A stretch of 64,000 nt of DNA, from assembly GCA_001599815.1 (NCBI GenBank), contig BCIA01000008.1, positions 1,054,001 to 1,118,000 on the forward strand, read 5' to 3'. Below, one piece after another: positions 10,665 to 21,150 of the stretch (positions are counted from its first letter, which is position 1; the number at the start of each line of letters is the position of its first letter). The position numbers and the translations under genes are program-made. This DNA is from Furcasterigmium furcatum (Eukaryota > Ascomycota > Sordariomycetes > Glomerellales > Plectosphaerellaceae). Under the pieces are notes generated by a model. It made no database searches and had not been told where the DNA came from. It worked only from the letters and a program-made list of their open reading frames with translations.

Positions 10665-12579
10665 TCACCTCACCTCAACGCGGATAGTCGCCTCCAGCCC
10701 ATCAACGCAGAAGCCCAGCTGCCGCGGCCCGTCGACAAGCTCCACCTCCCTCTTCACCCACTGCCCGCCCCTGGCCAACTGGACCTGCTCCCCGTGCCCC
10801 GCCGCCACCGTCTGTTCCAGACGCAGGTCTTCATCCAATGCCCTCGCCTCGTCCTCCTCATCGCTGCTGTCGCCCCCCTGCTCATCGTATCTGCCTACGG
10901 GGTCCCACTCGCCCGTCTCCCAGACGAGGCGGAGCGACAGGGGCCGGGCGTCGAAGAGCCTTCCCGCGATGCCCTTGACGGCGTACACGTCGAATGAGCG
11001 GGGGATCTCGGTCGTTGCCGTCTTGGCGACGCGGGGGGCGGCGGCGGTGTCGGCGAGGTTGAAGTGGACGGTGACGAGACGGGCCTCGAGGAAGTTGGGG
11101 TTGACCTCCTCGCGGCGCACGATGTCCGGCTCGCCGTGGGCTTCGCAGAGGGCGGCGTAGAGGGGGTGCTGTAGGAGGACTGCGGCTTCCTCGTCCTCGG
11201 GGACGGAGGAGAGCTGTTTGCCGATGCGGGAGAGGTAGAACAGCTCGGCGTTTGTGCGTTCCTGCGGGGTGATGGATGTGAAGTTGAGGGATTTGAGACC
11301 TGGCAAGCGGGCTACCGCAATCATGTATGCTTCCTCTGTGGTCTTGGCCTGCGTGGTCTGGGATGATTTGGCGCCGGGGTCGGGGTTGTCGTAGATGGGG
11401 TTGTGTGAGATGCGTAGGGCGGTGAGTGACGGGACGGAGTTGGGGAGGGCGTCGATGAAGGCCCAGGAGGCGATTCTGTTGTATGAGACATCCAGAAACA
11501 CGAGGGAGGGGGCGAATGTGGGCTGAGGGGTGTCGAGAGAAGGGGTGATGGCGGAGATGGAGTTGGCCTTGAGGTGAAGGCTCTTGAGGGCGGTGAGGGC
11601 GCTTAGGGGCGCAAGGTCGGCAAGGGAGGTGATGTTGTTGAACTCGAGGTTAAGAATCGTGAGTGTCGATACCAATGACCCCAGGCTGGCCTGTGGGATG
11701 GATGAGAACTGGTTCAAGCTCGCGCTGAGCTTGGTGAGTGAGGCGAACCCCGATGCGATGTCGACGATGCTCTCCCAGGACATCAATGTCTCCTCGAGTT
11801 CCAGCTCGGTGACGCCTCTGAACGCATCGACGAAACTTCCCACGGACTCCACGCTCTCCTCATGCAGCAACTGGAAGCGGTTCCCACTGGAGGATGTCAG
11901 CATATCAGGCCAGTCAGTCGGTGAGCAACAGGAGGCGAGACATACTTCAACCGCAGGCTCTTCAGGTCGCTTAGCTCGCGGCAGATCTTGACCACCGTCC
12001 GAAACGATTCGAACAGGTTTCTACTCATGTCGAGCTCTGTGATGATGGGGCTGGACTCCTTGATGGTCCTGCCGGCGTCGTCGAACTGCACGTCCCAGGC
12101 GATGCGCATCCCGTCGAGGATGACGATCTTGAGCTCATCGACCCGCGCCAGCTGGCGGCGGATCTTGTCGAAGCCGACCTCCTCGGCGACTTTCTTACCA
12201 AAGTAGACGATCTCGATCTCCGGGTTTCGCTGGGACGCAGTGCCGCCGTTCTCGGTGGCGTACTTCTCGTACAGCGCGGCGATGAAGCTCTGGGGCTTGT
12301 CGGCCTTGCGCGACGGGCGGACGAAGGACGCGGCGGTGGGCGCGTGAGAAAGGCCTGGGATCAGTTGGCCTCGGCTGTAATTGAAAGAGAAGAATATGAC
12401 GACGTACACTCGAAGTAGCGGACATCCTTGTGGTGACCGTCGTGCTTCCCGCGGGTTGCGTCGTCCCATTCTACGCCGAGCCAGCTGCCGCTCGTGCCTG
12501 CGACGGCGCCGATGTAACGGACGGTGCAGAGGATGCCATCGTAGGAGAGGCGCTGTCCGACGTGGTGGCTTTCGGACAT
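10665..12579 (-). CDS. TBCE: Tubulin-folding cofactor E (CAP-Gly, leucine-rich repeats, ubiquitin-like)
   Basis: Cofactor that takes alpha-tubulin through the late folding steps and helps split tubulin dimers (PAC2 in S. cerevisiae, alp21 in S. pombe). Three exons: 12579-12408, 12354-11946 and 11886-10665, giving 600 aa. The N-terminal CAP-Gly domain shows VGQRLSYDG...GTVRY-like spacing, SWLGVEWDD and the GKHDG core, which binds the tubulin tail. Leucine-rich repeats follow (ITELDMSRNLFESF, LKSLRLNGNRF, LTILNLEFNNI, LVFLDVSYNRI), then a C-terminal ubiquitin-like segment. Both introns (12355-12407 and 11887-11945) restore expected motifs at the joins: YFEC-LSHAP and SLRL-NGNRF. Length and domain order match the family. 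Confidence 0.95.
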
Positions 12580-12821
12580 TGCGCTATAAGCTGGTGTTCA
12601 TGGTTTTGGTGTGTGGTGTGTGTTGTCTTGAGATTTCACTGAGGTTCGGATCGAAGTCGAAGATGCGCCGCCAAATGACGCTGAGTGGAATCTGTTAGCG
12701 CCCCGCACTGCTTCCCCGCCAAATCATAACATCCCATCCAAGATCGACTGTCCATCATGCAAATGGCATAGTATTCTTCATTTAAAATGTACATCATCTA
12801 CAGGGTCGTTTCCGGCACTCC

Positions 12822-13865
12822 TCACAGCTTCGGCTTTCCATCCCCGACGACCTTCATCAGCGCCCGCCCGTTGCTCAGGCACACCTTGCCGCCCTCGACC
12901 TTGACCTGGAAGCGGACGTCCTCCCAGCCGTCGGTGACCTCGCCGGTCCGCCACACGTCCACGACAAGCTTGTCGCCGGGCATGATGGGGCTCGCGAAGC
13001 GCGCCTGGTACTCCTTGATGTTGGCGGGGTCGCTGCCGCCGAAGGCCTGGAGCAGCAGGTGGGAGGTGGCGTTCCACGAGTAGAGGCCGTGCATGATGGC
13101 GCCGCCGAAGCCCATCTTCTTGCCGGGCTCGGGGGTGGCGTGCAGCGGGTTGTAGTCGCCGTTGAGGCGGTAGAGCAGGGCGGACTGGGCGTTGGTCTGG
13201 TGGGTGAGGGTGGCGTCGGGGGCCTTGCCCTTGGGCGGGCCGTAGCTGGGGGTCGCGGGGCCCTTGGGGCCGCCCCAGCCGCCCTGGCCGACGTAGAAGG
13301 AGGAGGTGGTGATGCGCGAGTAGACGTCGCCGGAGCCGACGTCGACGAGGTCGGTCTGCGTGTCGACAACGGTGCCGGGCTTGCCCTTGTCGTAGACGCC
13401 GAGGACCTTGGTGCGGGACTCGAACTTGCGGCCGGCGCTGGAGGTGGGCAGGGTCTTGAAGAACTCGATCTTGCGCTGGCCGTCGAGCACGCGGCGGGCG
13501 TCGAAGGCGGGGACGCCGGGGATCTGGACGGCCTTTTGGGCGGCGTAGAAGTCGATGACCTCCTGGGTGTTGCCCTTGAAGGCTGGGCGGGGTTGTCAGA
13601 AAGTACTAAGCGTGCCGAGGCATGTGGGAGGACTCACTCAGGATGATGGGGTAGGTCGGGAAGACGGCGAAATTGGGGTGAAGTTCCTGTAAGGTGTGAG
13701 CAGCTGGTTCGAGGCCCGGGACAGTGAGACCACCGGGGGGCGCACGTAGAGGAAGTGAAGCTCATCGGCGGTGCATCCAACGGTGTTGGCGAAGAGAAGA
13801 ACATCGCGCTGGAGCCAGGAAACCTCCTGGCGGGGATATTCAAATCCAACTCCGGGGCCGCTCAT
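12822..13865 (-). CDS. Peroxisomal MaoC-like hydratase/dehydratase
   Basis: Hot-dog fold enoyl-CoA hydratase 2 type enzyme, probably in peroxisomal fatty-acid metabolism. Exons 13865-13746, 13686-13638 and 13582-12822 give 309 aa. The N-terminal half is the non-catalytic MaoC domain. The C-terminal half carries the hydratase-2 motif LNGDYNPLH, with likely catalytic Asp199 and His204, followed by FGGAIMHGLYSW. The protein ends in PKL, a variant type-1 peroxisomal signal, which supports peroxisomal import. Introns 13687-13745 and 13583-13637 are GT-AG. The stand-alone form resembles the C-terminal part of the multifunctional Fox2 enzyme, but here without a dehydrogenase domain. Substrate chain length cannot be told. 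Confidence 0.87.
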
Positions 13866-15179
13866 TGTCGTCAGTCGTCAGGAGGTCAGTATATATCAAG
13901 ATGGACGAAATGTGAATTGTAAGTGAGATTGTAGGAGACAAGTTGGCATTTATCCAGAAGTCATTGAAGATCCGGCTTTCGATCTCGGGAGCTCTGGACC
14001 GACCGAGAGAAGCTCAGAAGCTCGAGCTCGGGGAAAGCTGCCAATGCCGAGGTTCGACTGTGGGGCGGCATTCGATCCCCGCATCGCATCGTCCCCTGCA
14101 GGCTTACCTCATCCGCCGCCAGGACTTTGCCAGCAGCCAAACACATTGAATGATGACAGAGGAGGCATTCAATCATCGTCTTATGTCTATAAACATAAAG
14201 TAGCTGACATGATGCGCTCTCACTGATGGATATTCTGTTCTGTCTCGCAGAAAGACCAGGCATTCGACGTCCAGTGGAGCCTTCTAGATGCCGCCTCACT
14301 CTCAGTCTCCCCCACCCTATACTTTCTTCGACTTAGCTTATGGCATCTCCCGCAAAAGGATGGGTGATTGACACCCTCATTGAGTGCACATGGACTTCTC
14401 ATCGCTGGTCCAAAGGCTTGTCCTTTCTTATGGTGGATGGTCCCATCTCGTCGCCTATGGCGGGGACCACAGTGACCCCCCTGAATCATGTCGACCTATC
14501 AACGTGGTCGAGATATCAAAGACTACTATTCTTAAGAGTGAGATTGGGATTCGGAATACTCTAATAGATGATGACCTTCCGCCGAAGCAGCTTGTAGAAT
14601 ATGGTCTTGTCGGAACAGTCCTGGCGCTCCGTGGAACCTTCGCTGCCCTTCTCCCGGGACAGAGTCAACGGCATACTTGTTCGCCCTCGGCCGTTTGGTT
14701 AAACAGGCTGCCATTGCTGTGGCTTACGCGACGATGGAACAGTTGAGCCTGCACCGTGCACGGTGCCTCATCTTGTGCTTGCCTGGTTGATTGGACTGAC
14801 TGTATGGTACACTGCAGTTATCCTTCCTCCGACCTGACCTCATCTTCTCATCCGCCATCGCATCTTGATGATGGACGTTGGACTGGAATTGTCTCGTGAC
14901 ACAACTTGAAGGGTTGAGCTCCAAATGTGCGGAATCTGCCGCCCGAGTCTTCAGCCACTTCGACCCAAGTCATGCATGGCGCCCAAGTTCACCTTTGATT
15001 CGCCCAACCCTTGTCGTGCAAGGTGAAGCTGAGGCGATGCATACGCCCAGAAGAATGCCTCAAGACACCGCAGCCTGATGACCAGAACTCCAGTACTTCT
15101 TCAAAACCCTGCTCATCCCTCGCCGAGTTCATGGGCCATGCTAGCCTAGCAGACTTGCGAAGCTTAGGACTCTTCCAGC
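13866..15179. other. Intergenic, no supported gene
   Basis: About 1.3 kb between the MaoC gene (leaving to the left) and the 1042-aa orphan gene (leaving to the right). It should contain both promoters. A 120-codon plus-strand ORF at 14384-14746 has a protein-like look in its middle but no recognisable domain, so it is not called. Confidence 0.5.
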
Positions 15180-18100
15180 ATGGCACTATCCGTCTCACGG
15201 ATCAGCCCCTCTGTGGTCTCAATCCCTAACGAGCTCACTGTAGCAGCAGCAGCCTTCAACATCGACTTTTCCCTCCTCAAGGTCGAGGCTCCCGTCGCCT
15301 TCAACGGCCTTCGCGACGCCCTCTCCTTGCGCCGCCGTGACGACGCCGAGAGTGGCCTGCCACACCGGATAGCCCGTCGTCTGGGCGCCTTATTCGATGC
15401 CAAGGTCCCGCAGATCTCGAAACTCCTCGACGCATACGGCACCCGCGTATCGGAAATCTGCGAGGGGCTAGGGGAGGCTGCCCGTCACCGCCCGGACCCT
15501 GGCATCTTCGCTCCACAGGCCGGGCCGGATGGCACGACCATCTGGGCCGGGGCCACGTCTGGAAGGGGGGCGTTGGCGGTCTATCTCCTGTCCTGTCTGC
15601 TAGCCAGGATATGGGAGAGCCACGAAGCCATCTCGCTCTGGGTCGAGCTGGTGGAGCGGAGGAAGCAGGAGATCTTAGCCAGCATCGCCGGCGGGAATCC
15701 TACCGACATCGCCGCTGCCATGGCCGCCCAGCAAACCATCACCAGAGATCATCTGGCGGCTTGGGATGCCAGTGCGCGCTCATGGCTGCGCACCGCCGAC
15801 AGCGTGAAGAGAAGACAACAGACGCAGCTGACTCTAGTCATCAACAACGTCGCAAGACCTGTCAACTCCCAGACCGACCCGTACGAAAGCGTCATGGAGG
15901 CCTGGATCTCCTCACTTGAGACCATGGAGAGACTGGTCCAGGGTATTCCGCAGCGTGTTCAGAACGGGGCAGTTCTTCTCGCGTTGTCGTCGTGGCACCT
16001 GTACCCGGACATGGAGGTTCTCACCGGCGAGACCAAGCACATCGAGCAGAACGACGCGTTGATGCGAGGCGCCTTGATCACGATTTCACAAGAGGTCTCG
16101 TCATCAGCCCGGGAGGGTGTGTTCTGGTCCCTGCCTCTCTCGCATATGCGATTTTACGGCCGACCAGAAACCACAGAGCGTTCTGTTGAATCAGGCACGT
16201 CCAGAATCACCATTGACGAGCTCTGGATCGTTGTGCTCGGCAGCCTATTTGAATCAGCCGACAACGATGAAGATGTATTCGCCGGTTGTGGCTTCATAGA
16301 AGCTGCTGCAGAGGGAGCCAGGGTCACGGGAGATCCTCTACCCTGGCTGGAGCATCTGTGCGAAGCTATATCGACCTACCTCGTTGCCCGGGAGGCCAAG
16401 CAACAGCACATCATGAAGCTGTTTTCATTGGGTTGCCGAAGGGGCAAACACTTCCTTTCACCAAAAGGTCCCATGGCTCCGGATCTGGCCCTCGACTTCC
16501 CGAAACACTTCAAATTGTCAAAGGAGATTCAAGAAAGTCGGCGCTTGTTTCTTATAAGCAGGCCTTCTTTTCTTCTATCCATGATTGACCGAGATCAGTC
16601 TTTAGCCACCGCGTCAACAGGTACACCGAATCTACTCTTGACCCTTCGCATGCTCGCCGAGGGCCTCGAGTGCGCTGCAAACGACGTCGTTATTCGGTAT
16701 CAGACCTTGGGGCGAAGTGGAAGCGTGAAATGGGCCTACGCATCTGCACTCCCGGTGCGGTTGATGGGTTCTGAGAAGTCATGCCATGTTCGGTGGATCG
16801 AGACAGACGCCGATTTCCACAATCAGGTGAGCCAAGATGAATTTTGCGAATGCGAACTGGTAAAGCAGCACCGTTTGAGCCTCAAATATCCCCGCCGACG
16901 GTCAGTGGCATCCTGGGTCTTTGAACGAGCGAAGAATCGCCACGGTGAAGAGACGAGCCGTCCACCGGCTCCTTGCGGACTTTGTGGTGGCTGCCACAAC
17001 CGGCTTGCGAAGACAATTGTGGAAAGACATGGCTCGGATGGGGAGCTTTGCGAGTTCATCCTGTTCGGCGACACCTTAGGAGCGGGAAACTGGGACGAAT
17101 TTCGGCTCTCGACACCTTATCACGGGTCCGCTGTCTTCACGCAGATCTTGGGCGACGCGAGAGCAACGGCGTTGTTCCAACGAAAGGGCGCAACTATATG
17201 TCGGAAGCCCAAAATCCAGAGCCAAGAATCCGGCAGCAAACCTCTGACATCACTCGACAACCTTACCAGAAGTGAAGTCTACCTTGTTTTGCGCAGCCCA
17301 GGCTTCCATGACAGAATGTTCCAGAGACATCTGAGCTGTCTGTTCGGCCACTCAGAACATCTCAATCTGTCTATTCCAGGCTTGGAATATGCGACTAATC
17401 TATACAAACAACTCGACGGTGCTACAGTCCATTTGGGTATTCTTAGAGAAGGTCTATGGAGGATGTGGTGGTCTAAGTCCTCAGCCGATGCTGTGAGTCT
17501 ATCTTGCCCGAACTACGATATAAGCTGTCTAACCTCCCGTGGCCTGTATAGGTACCAAGGATTTCTCAGCAGTACCGAGAACTAACAAGAGCCTTTTCTT
17601 GCATCGCCACATTCGAGTCTGGCCACGCGATCATCGAACCATCAAATCTCAACGGAGTATTTGCTCTTGCATCCGGCGACTCTATCTATGTTGCCTCTGG
17701 GCTGCTGGCCGACCCCGGAGATGATCTGGCAGCAGGCCCACCGGTTCGACGGGTGTTTGGGAATCTTGGACGACCCGGGATGGTGTTCCTCGTTCCGCCG
17801 GCGAGGCCCCGACTAGATGGATATGATCCGGCCTCGTGGCATCAAGTCTCGCATGCGCCCTTCGACTCGGTCTTTCTCGACTCTTTCAAGGGGACAACAC
17901 TGCATTTATCATACACAGACTATGAAATACCCCTCGACATCGGGACCCGGGGCCTCAAAGACACGCCGGCCGTTCTCGTCGAGGCTGTTGTCACATTATA
18001 TGATGGCGGTAAAGAGTTGGGCGATCTTGATCTGTCCCCAGCCATGGCTCCGAGTATGAGGCTCTCTCGCAAGGAATGCCCACATAGGACTGCCGATGGG

Positions 18101-18367
18101 AAACAATCATTTCCAGCGGGAAGCCAGTCATCACAGCTGAAAAAGTTGGCCACAATCGACTGCTGGGACGAGCTCTTTGATTTCCCTCTGAACAGGGCTA
18201 TCTTCAGGGCTACTGGGAACTGGCAGGCGCGCATGGCGGGTTTCGTGGCGAGCAGACAGCTGGGCAAGGAGGTGCTGGTCCTCCCGCAGGCGCCGTGCAT
18301 CGAGTGTCTTTCTGACGATCTAGCGGATGGTGGCGAAAATGAGAAGGTCCAAGTTGTGATTGCTTAG
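15180..18367 (+). CDS. Large fungal protein of unknown function, CxxC-containing (pair member A)
   Basis: Two exons (15180-17492, 17552-18367) encode 1042 aa; the 59-bp intron (GTGAGT...TATAG) joins SSADA to VPRIS in frame. I recognise no named domain. The N-terminal third is Ala/Leu-rich and helical. A cysteine cluster CGLCGGC lies at residues 599-605, followed by a mixed region with GNWDEFR. The second exon holds a conserved-looking block (GVFALASGDSIYVA, RRVFGNLGRPGMVFLVPP, HLSYTDYEIPLDIGTRG), and CIEC lies 19-22 residues before the end (1020-1023). No signal peptide or membrane segment is evident, so it is probably cytosolic or nuclear. It converges on pair member B with only 90 bp between stops. 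Its type seems familiar from multi-copy hypothetical proteins of filamentous fungi, but that is memory, not a search. Confidence 0.85.
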
Positions 18368-18457
18368 CAATGTGGAAACAGCATGTCTGAATGCCTCGCG
18401 TATTGGCAATGCTATTGACGGGATGCTTGGCCCCCTGAGACTACCAATGGTCCGACA

Positions 18458-20731
18458 TTATATGAATAGTATCATAGGATCTAATTCTTCGCCTGCCTGC
18501 CCTCCATCCGATTCATGATTGTTGTCGAATGTGAGTCTCGGAATGAGAGCCCGAAAGGAACAGAGTTCACACTGGCCTTCGGAAATGATCATTGCGCGAG
18601 AGTTGTTATGTGCGATGAGTGCGACCACTTCAAGGCTGGTGAGCTGCGAGGCGTGCCATAATATGACCCAGGTTGAGACGAGTTCCGGTTTCGAGGGCAC
18701 CGTGCCATCGTCGGAGGGGTTCGATGGTTTTGTCCACTCAAAGAGAGCTCGGTCCAAGACAGCGTCTCGGGGTGAAGGTGCCTTCTCCCTGGCCCTGATT
18801 ACGATGTCCTGCCCCTGGCACTTCTTCGGGTTGCTTGGACAGTGCGCCCGGCGCATGAGGTCCATGGAACAGCCGACGAGATCAGCGGGCCTCATTTCAC
18901 GCGGACTGTCTTTGTAACTTGGCCCAGAGAGGCTAAAGTGAACCTCAAGCCTGTCCAGCCGCTGGGTTACTGCTAGACTTGCTTTGGAAAACTGCCAGTC
19001 AAGGCCCCTCGTCTTGAATCCGAGCCATGGGTTGGGATAATCGTCCGAGTCCCGGATAAGCTCGTAGGAGGAGCCCTCACATTCAATGCTTCCCGGAACA
19101 ATCTTGATACGCTTCAGGTCTTGATGCTGTTGCACATCGAGAGACTGTAAGATGGAGTAGAAGCACAACACTCCCGAGCGAGAGCAAGCACTGATAGTTG
19201 TCGCTCCCACGGGGCGTCCTGTGAAGAGCTCCACGGCATCTTCCAGTGTCTTGCTCAAAACGGCCCTGCGCATCTCGGATCTGTAACCGTATGATGGGGA
19301 GATTTTGGAGAGGAAGAGCTTTGACAGCATCTGTTTTCTCGGGGAGAGGCCGTCCATTATCTCAATGCCGGACATTGTGTGACAAAGGTCAACTATCGTC
19401 CAGAACACTCCAGAAACGTATCCTCCCCCCATCTCAGGAGGAGCAAGACTCGATTCAATCCCTTTCAGCGCTTGTTCGAGGCGGTTTCGAGCTTCTTCCG
19501 GCGGGAGGCTTAGCTGTTCCCGGCTGGCTCTTCCAACACTCTTCAGCTCTGGGAAGAGATGCGTGGCGTGGGCTATGAGACCCATGCCGCCCGATCCTTC
19601 ACGAACGTATGTAGTCGCAGCCATGGAAGCTTCGGGGACCGTGAGCTCGTCGACGAACAAGACCGGATTGGCGATTGCCTCGAGTCGGCTTGGCGAATGG
19701 GCGAACACCATACTCTGCAACAAGTTCGCCACACACCCAAAGGCGATCCCAAATGCAGGCTCAGCTAGGAGATCAGAGAAGATGTCCCCGAACAGGTCCC
19801 TCAGACAAGTTTCCCAGCAGACCCTGCCGCCGTAGAATTTCCGCTGCTCGGTTTCCCGAAATGGCCCATCCGACATGTCGCTGAGCAAGAAGGTCTTGCT
19901 GGCGAGTGCCAAACTCTCCCCGGTCGAGACATTTGGCGTAGAGTACTTCTCTACAAACTGGATCTGAAGTTGAGGGCCTTTGGCGGCGGTCGTCTCATAA
20001 ATGAGTTCATCATTGGCACCCCTGATGCTGACGCGAAGACCATAGAGCCATTCTGCCAGGGCCGCTACCCAGGCCGTGGACAGACCACCATGAATGGCAA
20101 TGGACTCATAGCGACCTTGAGCCAGCATGCCCAGGGCTTTGACAACGGAGGCAAGCTCTGCGGCAGGGGGGCCCAGCATGTTCCCATCGTAAAGATCGGG
20201 AGGCCGCGACATGAGCCTCCGGAACGTCTCAACCAAGATCGGGAATTTGGAAGCTGCGAGAGCTCCCTGGCACGCCTTCACAAGCCTGTACCACTCATGC
20301 ATGGACGGCGTGAGAGCCACCGGAGGCGAATACTCGCGGACCAAGCTCTGCAGTACGGAGGCGGAGTACTCCTCGTTGAAACACTCTCCCAGCGCGGCGC
20401 AAAGGGCGAGCAGGGACTGTCCTTCTGTCGTGTCGCCGAGTGTCCGGGCGAGACTCCGGATTCCAAACCCAAACCACAGGACATTTCCCATGCTGCCATA
20501 GCTTCTGAGCTTGTCGAGAGATTGCTGGACATTCCGCTGGCCCTCGAGCGAGAGGGGAAGACGTCGGGCAACCTCCTGTCCGACGACGATTGTGAAGGGC
20601 TGCACTCCGGCGGCCATGAGGCGGGAGAGGATGTCGACGCTGAAAGAGACGGAGCTGCGCGATAAACTGACCCAGTCGAGCGTGCCCGTCTGCTCAAAAC
20701 TGGCGGGGACCATGTCTGTGCTGGACGACAT
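18458..20731 (-). CDS. Fungal protein of unknown function, CxxC-containing (pair member B)
   Basis: Single exon of 757 aa from the ATG at 20731. No recognised domain. The N-terminal region is hydrophobic-helical (WFGFGIRSLARTLGDTTEGQ, LLALCAALGE). The middle has a GGLSTAWVAALAEWLYGL block followed by a beta-rich segment. The C-terminal third has scattered cysteines (HCPSNPKKCQGQD) and a terminal CELC at 721-724. The end is similar in style to pair member A: a helix with Trp, an Ala-rich helix, then CxxC and a short tail. This may mean common ancestry or a shared metal or partner site, but the similarity is weak by eye. No introns, signal peptide or clear membrane helices. It faces member A tail to tail. 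Confidence 0.83.
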   Translation of the reverse strand: MSSSTDMVPASFEQTGTLDWVSLSRSSVSFSVDILSRLMAAGVQPFTIVVGQEVARRLPLSLEGQRNVQQSLDKLRSYGSMGNVLWFGFGIRSLARTLGDTTEGQSLLALCAALGECFNEEYSASVLQSLVREYSPPVALTPSMHEWYRLVKACQGALAASKFPILVETFRRLMSRPPDLYDGNMLGPPAAELASVVKALGMLAQGRYESIAIHGGLSTAWVAALAEWLYGLRVSIRGANDELIYETTAAKGPQLQIQFVEKYSTPNVSTGESLALASKTFLLSDMSDGPFRETEQRKFYGGRVCWETCLRDLFGDIFSDLLAEPAFGIAFGCVANLLQSMVFAHSPSRLEAIANPVLFVDELTVPEASMAATTYVREGSGGMGLIAHATHLFPELKSVGRASREQLSLPPEEARNRLEQALKGIESSLAPPEMGGGYVSGVFWTIVDLCHTMSGIEIMDGLSPRKQMLSKLFLSKISPSYGYRSEMRRAVLSKTLEDAVELFTGRPVGATTISACSRSGVLCFYSILQSLDVQQHQDLKRIKIVPGSIECEGSSYELIRDSDDYPNPWLGFKTRGLDWQFSKASLAVTQRLDRLEVHFSLSGPSYKDSPREMRPADLVGCSMDLMRRAHCPSNPKKCQGQDIVIRAREKAPSPRDAVLDRALFEWTKPSNPSDDGTVPSKPELVSTWVILWHASQLTSLEVVALIAHNNSRAMIISEGQCELCSFRALIPRLTFDNNHESDGGQAGEELDPMILFI

Positions 20732-21150
20732 GGTTGGAGGCTTGGTGAGATGGCGAGGGAAGAATATGGGGGGAAAAGAGGGATGCGGCGAGAGAAGACT
20801 CAGTCAATATTGGTACTCCTCACTATGTTTTCGGTGTCAGCTTGGCCACAGCCTGATGGAGAGGGGAGATTGTTCAGTTCATCCCTGCTGCACGTGTGGT
20901 TGGCCACAGCCTGAGGCCGCTTGCTGAGCCAATGAAATGAGTGAGGAAGGCCCGTGAATGCTCTTTTTCGACTTGAAGCTGGGGCTGTGCTACAAGATGT
21001 ATTTTGACCCGGCCTGGATTCCACGACATCGGGGTTACACATCAGCCATTCAACAGTGGCTATGTGTAGTCACACCAAACACTCATAAAGAAAGCTCCGT
21101 ATATTGGAGAGTTGTCATGCTAGTAAGTAGAATCATAAAGCCGCCGCCCG
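20732..21150. other. Intergenic between orphan pair and P450
   Basis: About 420 bp holding the promoter of pair member B and the 3' flank of the P450 gene. A repeated TTGGCCACAGCCTGA-like segment occurs twice (near 20842 and 20900). No gene. Confidence 0.5.

Noticed and set aside
14384..14746. 120-codon plus ORF in the MaoC/orphan intergenic region
   Set aside because: Somewhat protein-like in its middle, but no domain, splice partner or codon evidence strong enough to call it.
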